Made by a program: the position numbers and the translations under genes. Source: Phocaeicola sartorii JCM 17136 = DSM 21941 (GTDB lineage: Bacteria > Bacteroidota > Bacteroidia > Bacteroidales > Bacteroidaceae). From it: a stretch of 64,000 nucleotides of DNA. Below the pieces are notes generated by a model, which worked only from the letters and a program-made list of their open reading frames with translations, did no database searches and was not told the DNA's origin. Location of the stretch: assembly GCF_000614185.1 (NCBI RefSeq), contig NZ_BAKM01000011.1:1-64000 (forward strand), read 5' to 3'. Of this stretch, positions 7,883 through 14,433 are shown in pieces; the stretch's first letter is position 1, and every line of letters starts with the position of its first letter.

Positions 7883-10234
7883 TTATTTGCGCAAATAACT
7901 GTCACTTGTTGTCTGTATGCTTTCCGCACGTTTTACCTTTACTTTCTTGCCAAAGTCAAACTTATATATAAGGTTTAAGCACGCTCCTTGATAAGGGGTC
8001 TTATTATTTTCTTCTATTCTGCTTAGATTGTCATTGGTAATTGTGGTCAGATTTCTTCTTTTATTCAAAATAGCGTAAACTGATAAATTTATGCAGAACT
8101 TTTGATCCAGGAAATATTTGTAAAGACCGGCATTCATATTGTATACACTGTGATATATTGTTTCGCTTCTACGGGCTCTTCTTTCTGCCATAAAGTTAAA
8201 ACTTCCACCGAAAGTATTTGTGAAACGAAGGCTGTTGTCACAAAAGAATAGGCAATGGAATACATGGTAGGTTTGCTCGGGTGAGACCTCTTTGGTGTAG
8301 TCGCCATCAAGGGAGGCATTGGTAGTCCACCAGCTGAACAGGGCCTTAGTGAAACCTATTGAAAAAGCATGTCGATAAGACTTGCCTATATTGGTCGGCA
8401 TAGTATAGGTAATGATCGGATTGTCTTTATCCTGATAGACCAGAGGATATGAGTCATCTTTACGCTTTCCATAAGCGTAGCTTATACTCCAAGTATTTGA
8501 CAGACTCAACAATAGTCGGATACGATGTTCGGTGGTAGGTACCAAATCGGGATTCCCTTTAGCATAAGAATATTCAGAGATATAGACAATAGCTGGATTC
8601 ATGTTCTTATAAGGGATATTTCCCATTCTTTTTGAATAGGATAAAGAGGCTTGGTTCTTTTCAGAGAAAAGGTAACCCAGTTTGATGGAGGGGAACAGAT
8701 TGCGATATGTGCGTTTGTCACCTGCTATGTTATTGGAAATACATTTCACTTCATCCTCTTGTACCCGTATACCGCCATTTAATGTAAATTTCTTCCATTG
8801 CCATACATATTCTGCATAGCCTGCATAACCTATGCCTTTATAGGTAAATAGCCCGCTTTTATCTTCTTTCTGCCACCCTTCTTCACTCTGATATGCGTAA
8901 TACATCTGGTTGTCGGTATGGTTATTATAATAGTAGCCACCCCATTTCAATCTGGAATGTTCGTTGAGCAAGAAGATATAATTTATCTCTGCCTTCCATA
9001 AATCAGAAACAGTCCCGTTATTGCTGCATTTATTATTCTCTTCGTTTTTATCCGGATACTGATAAAGATAATGGTGATTCAGTTCTTTCGTTTCGTCACT
9101 TCTCAAATAATCAAGAACTGTTTGCAAAGTATTCTTTCCGTTTTTTGATTTCCAATTATAGTTCAAACTAGCCTGATATATTTTGTCATCCCCTTTCCCT
9201 TTACTATGGTAGGAAGAGGTATATTCCTTTTCTGTTTCTTGTATTTCGGAAAAAGAAGAAGATTTTAGTGTGCTTCCAGCCTGTTTTACCATACAGTTAA
9301 GTCCGATGCTTTGCAGGGTAGTTATATCATATAACATGCTGAATGTTTCATTGATTCTTCTTATATTTTTACGGTCTACATTCTGGTTTACAATATGGAT
9401 ATTCTGGTGGCTGTTATGGGTTATATTTTCCGTGATGTAAGGATCTCCTGCATTAGAAAGAACTAGATTGTTGTAAAAGTTCCATTTCCCAAGCCGAAGG
9501 CTTAATGGAAGGCTCAAACGTTCCCAATGACTATTTCTTTTTCTCATCTCTCCTAGCAAAGAGGGTGAACCATTGCCTCCGCCATCTGCATTTTTTTTCA
9601 AATATATATATATGATTCCTCCTTTTGTTGTGGCATTATGTTGTAAATCGGCTTCCGGCAGAATTTCAACATTTTCTATGTCCGTGGCTTGCAGACTTGA
9701 CAATTCAGTGCGGTCATGAAGTTCTCTGCCGTTTATGTATATTTTAGACACGGTTCCCCCATTCAGCCTTAGTTCATCGTTCATGTTTATGACACCGGGC
9801 AACATTCCTAATGCTTCGTTTACAGTTCTTCCTTTCACTACGGGATTTCCTTTCATGTTTACGATTATCCGGTCGTACTCGTGCTTGATGAAATTGCTTT
9901 TTACTATTATTTCATTCATGCTGATGATGGAAGGTTCCAGCACGAATGCCATGTCGTTTATGGATTGCCCGGCAGAAATAAAGGTGGTTGTGTATTCTAT
10001 ATGAGATGCTCGAACAATATAATCCTTTTTTTCTTTACATGAAAGTGTGAATCTCCCTTTTTCGTTTGTGATGGTTCCAGCTATTAAAGAAGAGTCCTTT
10101 GCCGATAAAAGAGATATCGTTACAAACTCAATGGGATTGTATTCTTTGTCCGTCACCTCTCCTGAGATCATGCGATTTTGTGCTTGGGAGATGATCGGAA
10201 CTATGCCGAATATAAATAATAACCATACTTTCAT
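7883..10234 (-). CDS. Outer-membrane beta-barrel family protein with carboxypeptidase-like N-terminal domain
   Basis: About 783 residues from the ATG at 10234. A signal peptide (MKVWLLFIFGIVPIISQAQ) precedes a regulatory-like domain (SGEVTDKEYNPIEFVTISL), a plug-like domain (ALGMLPGVINMNDELRLNGG, INGRELHD) and a long C-terminal barrel. The start is supported by a TAnnTTTG promoter element at 10258-10265, which lies inside the longer open frame that reaches 10285. This family resembles TonB-dependent receptors but I see no obvious SusC features. It heads the minus-strand operon that continues into the precursor, radical SAM and exporter genes, so it may pass or recover the peptide at the outer membrane. 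Confidence 0.85.
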   Translation of the reverse strand: MKVWLLFIFGIVPIISQAQNRMISGEVTDKEYNPIEFVTISLLSAKDSSLIAGTITNEKGRFTLSCKEKKDYIVRASHIEYTTTFISAGQSINDMAFVLEPSIISMNEIIVKSNFIKHEYDRIIVNMKGNPVVKGRTVNEALGMLPGVINMNDELRLNGGTVSKIYINGRELHDRTELSSLQATDIENVEILPEADLQHNATTKGGIIYIYLKKNADGGGNGSPSLLGEMRKRNSHWERLSLPLSLRLGKWNFYNNLVLSNAGDPYITENITHNSHQNIHIVNQNVDRKNIRRINETFSMLYDITTLQSIGLNCMVKQAGSTLKSSSFSEIQETEKEYTSSYHSKGKGDDKIYQASLNYNWKSKNGKNTLQTVLDYLRSDETKELNHHYLYQYPDKNEENNKCSNNGTVSDLWKAEINYIFLLNEHSRLKWGGYYYNNHTDNQMYYAYQSEEGWQKEDKSGLFTYKGIGYAGYAEYVWQWKKFTLNGGIRVQEDEVKCISNNIAGDKRTYRNLFPSIKLGYLFSEKNQASLSYSKRMGNIPYKNMNPAIVYISEYSYAKGNPDLVPTTEHRIRLLLSLSNTWSISYAYGKRKDDSYPLVYQDKDNPIITYTMPTNIGKSYRHAFSIGFTKALFSWWTTNASLDGDYTKEVSPEQTYHVFHCLFFCDNSLRFTNTFGGSFNFMAERRARRSETIYHSVYNMNAGLYKYFLDQKFCINLSVYAILNKRRNLTTITNDNLSRIEENNKTPYQGACLNLIYKFDFGKKVKVKRAESIQTTSDSYLRK

Positions 10235-10257
10235 GATTGTTTTTCTATCTTTGAATG

Positions 10258-10265
10258 CAAAAATA
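10258..10265 (-). promoter_or_regulatory. Bacteroidetes -7 promoter element (TATTTTTG)
   Basis: The minus strand reads TATTTTTG, matching TAnnTTTG, 23 bp upstream of the ATG at 10234. I see no clear -33 TTTG. It probably drives the barrel-precursor-maturase-exporter operon and separates it from the two-component genes. Confidence 0.55.
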
Positions 10266-10332
10266 AAGAAACCTTTTTGCATCATTGTTAATGATGGTGT
10301 AATAAGCAGGTAACTAAATAGAACTATTTTGG

Positions 10333-11001
10333 TTACATTGGGACAAGCAGCATATACCCGTTTCCTCCAATGGTGGAAATAGATATATCGGGATCAGCAG
10401 CCAGTATCTTTCGTAATTTTACGATGTAATTGTAAAGGCTGTGCTCATTCATAATAGCATCTTCCCATAGCTCTTCTATTTTTTCATAACTTACAATTTC
10501 GCCTTTATGGCTATATAAAAGTTTGAGTAAGGAAAACTCCAACTTGCTTAGTCTTTTAAGTTCTTTTGATGCTTGGTAAAGGGTTCGTGTTTGCATGTTT
10601 AATTCCAAAGAGCCGATTTTTATAAGGACATTGGAAACAGGATGGGCGTGTCTGTCCACATAGGCAATCAGTTCTTCTACGCTAAAAGGTTTTTTCAAAT
10701 AGGCTACGGCGCCGGATTTTAGGGCTCTGGTCACTTCGTGGCTTTCTGTATGCGATGATATATATAAAATGGGAGTGCCGGGAGATGCCATCTTTAATTC
10801 GGATGCATTGTCTATGCTGTCTCTTGCTCCTATTTCAACGTCTAATACCATGATGTCAGGTTTGAATTCATTGAGGATGGTGGTGATTCCGGTTAAAGAA
10901 CTTTGATAATGTACTTCATATCCTTCATCTTTAAGTGCAGTTGTTATAATACTGCTCAATATTATATCGTCATCAACCAACAGGACTTTAATTGCATTCA
11001 T
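10333..11001 (-). CDS. OmpR-family response regulator
   Basis: A 222-residue two-domain regulator. The receiver has the acidic pair Asp10/Asp11, the phosphoacceptor Asp54 (IMVLDVE) and the conserved Lys104 before Pro (LKKPFS). The C-terminal winged helix includes KLSKLEFSLLKLLYSHKG and a terminal hairpin GGNGYMLLV. It lies 46 bp after the histidine kinase gene and forms a pair with it. It sits between the two arms of the peptide locus, so likely targets are the promoters at 10258 and 12516. The regulon is inference. Confidence 0.92.
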   Translation of the reverse strand: MNAIKVLLVDDDIILSSIITTALKDEGYEVHYQSSLTGITTILNEFKPDIMVLDVEIGARDSIDNASELKMASPGTPILYISSHTESHEVTRALKSGAVAYLKKPFSVEELIAYVDRHAHPVSNVLIKIGSLELNMQTRTLYQASKELKRLSKLEFSLLKLLYSHKGEIVSYEKIEELWEDAIMNEHSLYNYIVKLRKILAADPDISISTIGGNGYMLLVPM

Positions 11002-11047
11002 AGTTTATGTTTTAAGATAATGTGAAATGTGTTTTGAACAAAGGAAA

Positions 11048-12415
11048 TCATTTAAGTGGAAATTTACAAATAAAAAGACTACCTTTTTCAGGAATACTTT
11101 CTACAGAGATGTTGCCACCATGTGCTTCCATTATATATTTTGTGTAGGCTAGTCCTATGCCATATCCTCTTTGATGTGTCATTTGCTCTCTGGGTACTTG
11201 GAAAAATTGAGTAAATATTTTCTTTTGATACTTGGGAGCTATTCCCCAACCGTTGTCTTTTACGGTAAGTATTGCTTGGGTTTCCTTTTTTGAGATACTG
11301 ATAATGATTTGTACTCCGTCATCAGAATATTTCAGAGCATTTTCTACAAGGTTTCTTATAACGTTTCTCGCATATAAGGGATCTAGCATGAAATTTAACT
11401 CTTTCAACTCTGATTCTACTTTTATTTGATGAGGCTGATGGGAATGTTGCATGGAAACTTCTTGAACAACTTCGGTTACCAAGAGTACCAAGTCTGTTTC
11501 TTCTTTTTGAAGATAAACTTTTTGCCGGTCTTTACGGGCTGTGATGAGTAGCGCTTCTATCTCGTTGACAAGTTTTCGTGCTTGTCTTTCGGTGTTTTCC
11601 ACTAATTGTTGTGTGTGGATATCAGGTACTTTTTTCTTGATTAAACTCATTAATGTGATAATGCTGTTTAAAGGAGACTTTAAATCGTGAATAGTCCCGT
11701 TTACGCTTGCTTCCCGTCTTTTAAACAGTTTATCTTTTTTGTGAATGGTTATGACTAAAAAGATAACATATCCTAGAATGATAATTGTGAGTAGAATGGA
11801 TTCTATTAATATTTGTAGCATCTCCTGTATGAAAGAGGAAAATGGAACATTTGCTTTTACTTGAATGAATTGTAAGCCCTTGGTACCAATAGGGTAAAGC
11901 TGAGTTTTTTTTATAAATAGGGCGTTGGTTGGTAATGCTCCGATGCTTTGTTTTACAATTGTATCTTTATCGTATAGCAGGATTTGATGGCTAATGTTGA
12001 TATTTGCTGTATTTAATTCTTGTCGGAAAATGCTATCTAATTTTGTTAATTGGATAAATGAATTCTTTTTAATTAATCCGTCTTGTTGTAATTGTAATAT
12101 GGCTTCAGCCATATTGTTACTTATATTTCTGCTAGCCAATGAGTTTAAATTTATAGTATCTCCTTTTAATTGTTTACGTTCTTCTTCTGTAATTTGATTT
12201 GCATGCCGATAGATGATTCTAGGATTTTTAGGGTTTTGAGGTAAGGAATAATTGCGTAAGCTTGATTCTTTAGCAATGCTTAATGAAAGCAATTGTTGAA
12301 TTGTTTGCATGGATTGTTTCATATAGGCATGATGTATTTTGTTTAACCATAATCCTTGTAAACAGAATAAAACGATAGTAGTGATTAATATAGGTGTGTA
12401 TATCAGTTTTTTCAT
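11048..12415 (-). CDS. Membrane sensor histidine kinase
   Basis: A 455-residue protein: membrane helix 1 (about residues 5-24), a periplasmic sensor region of about 175 residues without a recognised fold, helix 2 (about 202-224), a dimerisation domain with phospho-acceptor His243 (TIHDLKSPLN) and an ATPase with N box NLVENALKYS, DNGWGIAP and GYGIGLAYTKY. It is transcribed with the response regulator from a promoter that faces away from the small-precursor genes. The divergent arrangement suggests that it senses the peptide product or a related envelope signal, but the sequence alone does not show the ligand. Confidence 0.93.
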   Translation of the reverse strand: MKKLIYTPILITTIVLFCLQGLWLNKIHHAYMKQSMQTIQQLLSLSIAKESSLRNYSLPQNPKNPRIIYRHANQITEEERKQLKGDTINLNSLASRNISNNMAEAILQLQQDGLIKKNSFIQLTKLDSIFRQELNTANINISHQILLYDKDTIVKQSIGALPTNALFIKKTQLYPIGTKGLQFIQVKANVPFSSFIQEMLQILIESILLTIIILGYVIFLVITIHKKDKLFKRREASVNGTIHDLKSPLNSIITLMSLIKKKVPDIHTQQLVENTERQARKLVNEIEALLITARKDRQKVYLQKEETDLVLLVTEVVQEVSMQHSHQPHQIKVESELKELNFMLDPLYARNVIRNLVENALKYSDDGVQIIISISKKETQAILTVKDNGWGIAPKYQKKIFTQFFQVPREQMTHQRGYGIGLAYTKYIMEAHGGNISVESIPEKGSLFICKFPLK

Positions 12416-12439
12416 TGTTAGATAAATTTAGAATAGGAA

Positions 12440-12447
12440 CAAAGGTA
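12440..12447 (-). promoter_or_regulatory. -7 promoter element of the kinase-regulator operon (TACCTTTG)
   Basis: TACCTTTG on the minus strand matches TAnnTTTG and ends 24 bp before the kinase ATG at 12415. It is back to back with the plus-strand element at 12516-12523. Confidence 0.6.
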
Positions 12448-12515
12448 ATCAAAAAAAAATAAATTAATTACCAGGTTATTACATAATGATTAATATTTTT
12501 CTTATGCTAACTTTT

Positions 12516-12523
12516 TAATTTTG
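12516..12523 (+). promoter_or_regulatory. -7 promoter element of the plus-strand peptide operon (TAATTTTG)
   Basis: TAATTTTG matches TAnnTTTG and lies 24 bp before the ATG at 12548. The surrounding DNA is very AT-rich and a -33 TTTG is not obvious. The intergenic segment 12416-12547 is thus a divergent promoter region. Confidence 0.6.
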
Positions 12524-12533
12524 TGAATTAAAA

Positions 12534-12540
12534 AAGGAGG
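12534..12540 (+). promoter_or_regulatory. Strong Shine-Dalgarno sequence (AAGGAGG)
   Basis: AAGGAGG is placed 7 bp before the ATG at 12548. Genes of Bacteroidetes rarely carry a full Shine-Dalgarno motif, so this helps to identify the short frame as a real, highly translated gene. Confidence 0.6.
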
Positions 12541-12547
12541 TATTGAT

Positions 12548-12670
12548 ATGGAAATAGAACAGCTTTCAAATTTGCAGTTATCTTCTATAAAAGGAGGTGA
12601 GTGGATTTATATAGCAGGTGAATGGTATTGGATAGATATTGCAGGATATGATCCAGAAGAAGATATGTAA
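12548..12670 (+). CDS. Very short GG-leader peptide precursor with Trp/Tyr-rich core
   Basis: A 40-residue frame, MEIEQLSNLQLSSIKGG then EWIYIAGEWYWIDIAGY and DPEEDM. The 17-residue leader has the usual amphipathic pattern (QLSNLQLSSIKGG) ending at a double glycine (residues 16-17). The 23-residue core has three Trp, three Tyr and an acidic tail, with an internal repeat of GEW..I.IAG. It contains no Cys. Support for it as a gene: a -7 element at 12516, AAGGAGG 7 bp before the ATG, the leader match, and the next precursor 58 bp downstream in the same direction. The likely partner enzyme is the radical SAM protein at 13135. Confidence 0.75.
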   Translation: MEIEQLSNLQLSSIKGGEWIYIAGEWYWIDIAGYDPEEDM

Positions 12671-12728
12671 AAATGGTATTTTTCTTGAATATGTTAGTTA
12701 CTGGCATATAACTTAATAACTTTTTATT

Positions 12729-13007
12729 ATGAATAAAACATTTGTCTCATTTAAAGAGTCATTACTGCCTATTAATCAAATTAGTTTGTCTGATGATGAG
12801 ATGCTTTTAGTCAGAGGAGGTAATGATGGTGGTGGAAATGATGCTGGTAGTGGTGCAGGCTGTGGCTGTGACTGTTACTCGGGTTCTGGTTGTGGTTGCC
12901 ATTGTAGTTCTGGCGCAGGTTGCGGATGTAATTGTAGTTCTGGTGCTGGTTGTGGATGTAGTGGTGGAGGCGGTGGACAAGCAGGAAATGGCTGTGAAGG
13001 TCAATAA
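12729..13007 (+). CDS. GG-leader peptide precursor with four CxCxC decapeptide repeats
   Basis: A 92-residue peptide. The leader (SLLPINQISLSDDEMLLVRGG) ends in a double glycine at residues 30-31. The core has a Gly/Asn linker and then four 10-residue units at 41-50, 51-60, 61-70 and 71-80, pattern SG(A/S)GCGC-x-C-x, the last one lacking the third Cys. A Gly tail ends NGCEGQ. Total: 12 cysteines, no Met, Lys or aromatic residue except one Tyr in the core. It precedes the radical SAM gene at 13135. Possible fates are thioether crosslinking, disulfides or metal binding. It is not a known bacteriocin that I recognise. Confidence 0.85.
   Translation: MNKTFVSFKESLLPINQISLSDDEMLLVRGGNDGGGNDAGSGAGCGCDCYSGSGCGCHCSSGAGCGCNCSSGAGCGCSGGGGGQAGNGCEGQ
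12849..12968 (+). repeat. Four 30-bp in-frame repeats within the precursor gene
   Basis: Codons 41-80 of the precursor form four 30-bp units encoding SG(A/S)GCGC-x-C-x. Synonymous differences between units show that they are not a fresh slippage product, so the protein repeat seems to be maintained by selection. Confidence 0.85.
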
Positions 13008-13060
13008 TATCTGTAGTCATCACTGTTGATTTAATTCTATAATGGCATTAAGTAATCACT

Positions 13061-13106
13061 AGAGGAGGATATCTATGAGTAAGTTAGTTTATAGATATCT
13101 TCTTTT
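13061..13106 (+). terminator. Long hairpin with U-rich 3' side between precursor and maturase
   Basis: Left arm 13061-13076 (AGAGGAGGATATCTAT) pairs with right arm 13091-13106 (ATAGATATCTTCTTTT) over 16 positions, with a perfect 9-bp core and three G-U pairs; the loop is 14 nt and a T-rich segment follows. It lies 54 bp after the precursor stop and 29 bp before the radical SAM ATG. It can act as a partial terminator or a 3' stabilising stem, giving more precursor than enzyme transcript. A GGAGG in the left arm precedes an 18-codon frame at 13076 that I do not call. Confidence 0.6.
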
Positions 13107-13134
13107 ATTTGGGTTATCTTTAAATATATAATCT

Positions 13135-14433
13135 ATGAAAGCAAGTAAATATAACATATATGTAAAAAAGAAACATGGTGTGATTTGTTTTAACACATTT
13201 CATGATATATATTCTTTTATGTCAGCTGAATTATACGAGTTAATTCAAGCAGAAGAATATGATAAGATTAGTGATAGGCAAAAAGAATATTTGTTTAAGA
13301 GTGGTTTTTTGATTGAGCAGGATAATGAACTTGCTTTATTGAAAAATGAACATAGTAAGGCTATTGGTATAAATGGAACATATGAATTGACACTATTGCC
13401 TTCTTTAGATTGCAATTTACGTTGTTGGTATTGTTTTGAGAAACATATTAAGAATAGTCATTTAAATGTGATAACCCAAAACTTGATATTAAACTATGTG
13501 GATAGTATATTGTGCCGTGATGATATTAAATTTCTAAATCTTGAATTGTTTGGTGGTGAGCCATTATTGTATTTTAAGAAAGAATTATATCCATTGCTAA
13601 AACAGATAAAATGTAAAGCGGAAGAGCATAATAAAGGAGTACATTTCTTTTTTGTAACTAATGCAACTTGTATTCATTCAGAGCATCTTTCTCTTTTTGA
13701 AGATTTACATGCAAGTTTTCAAATCTCAATAGACGGATATAAAGAAAAACATAATTCGATAAAAAGATATTTTAATACGTCAGAAGGTACTTATGATAAG
13801 GTTATAGAAGTTATTCATCAGTTAACCAATAATTATGATACCTATATAAATTTGAGAATCAATTATGATAATGATACATTAAATCATATTGAAGAGGTTA
13901 TAAAAGATATTATTGATATCGATAGAAGAAAAATAGGTATACACATGGAAAGAGTTTGGCAGACTTCACCGGAAAAAGAAGTATCCTATAAAATAAAAGA
14001 TGTTTTGAATTTATTCATGGTAAATGGTTTTGCAGTTTCATACATGAACTTGGCTAGAAGAAGTTATTCATGTAAATCCGGTAAAGTTGACCAGGCTATT
14101 ATCTCATATAATGGAGATGTATATAAATGTAGTGGTAGAGATTTTACCAATGAATTGCGAGAAGGAGTTTTGCAGGATAATGGTTGTATCAAGTGGGATT
14201 ACCTAAAGTTGGAGAAAAGATTATCGCAAACAACGTATGATAATGAGTACTGTATATCATGTAAATTATTACCTTTGTGTTGGGGACCTTGCAATCAAAA
14301 ATTGTTAGAAACTCCAGGGAATATTCTAAGGTATTGCCAATTGAGGAATATGGAATTGAGTATGGATGAATATGTGGAGTATCGATTTAATAACGAACTA
14401 CTTAAAATGAATATGTATGAAAGCACGCCTTGA
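13135..14433 (+). CDS. Radical SAM/SPASM peptide maturase
   Basis: A 432-residue protein with the radical SAM ligands Cys93, Cys97 and Cys100 in CNLRCWYC, the motif LFGGEPL, and a SPASM tail with YNGDVYKCSGRDF and CISCKLLPLCWGPC. It is clearly a paralogue of the enzyme at 6237 (same motif spacing and length) but divergent elsewhere. It lies downstream of the two plus-strand precursors and overlaps the next outer-membrane gene by 17 bp, which suggests translational coupling. DNA is strikingly AT-rich, more so than the flanking barrel genes. It presumably modifies the Cys-repeat peptide, the Trp-rich peptide, or both. Confidence 0.9.
   Translation: MKASKYNIYVKKKHGVICFNTFHDIYSFMSAELYELIQAEEYDKISDRQKEYLFKSGFLIEQDNELALLKNEHSKAIGINGTYELTLLPSLDCNLRCWYCFEKHIKNSHLNVITQNLILNYVDSILCRDDIKFLNLELFGGEPLLYFKKELYPLLKQIKCKAEEHNKGVHFFFVTNATCIHSEHLSLFEDLHASFQISIDGYKEKHNSIKRYFNTSEGTYDKVIEVIHQLTNNYDTYINLRINYDNDTLNHIEEVIKDIIDIDRRKIGIHMERVWQTSPEKEVSYKIKDVLNLFMVNGFAVSYMNLARRSYSCKSGKVDQAIISYNGDVYKCSGRDFTNELREGVLQDNGCIKWDYLKLEKRLSQTTYDNEYCISCKLLPLCWGPCNQKLLETPGNILRYCQLRNMELSMDEYVEYRFNNELLKMNMYESTP

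Noticed and set aside
12807-13029. Overlapping frames on both strands of the Cys-repeat gene
   Set aside because: They are shadows caused by the repetitive codons and have no leader or promoter.
13076-13132. An 18-codon frame with GGAGG before it (MSKLVYRYLLLFGLSLNI)
   Set aside because: Most of it lies within the hairpin, it has no GG leader, and it is too short to support.
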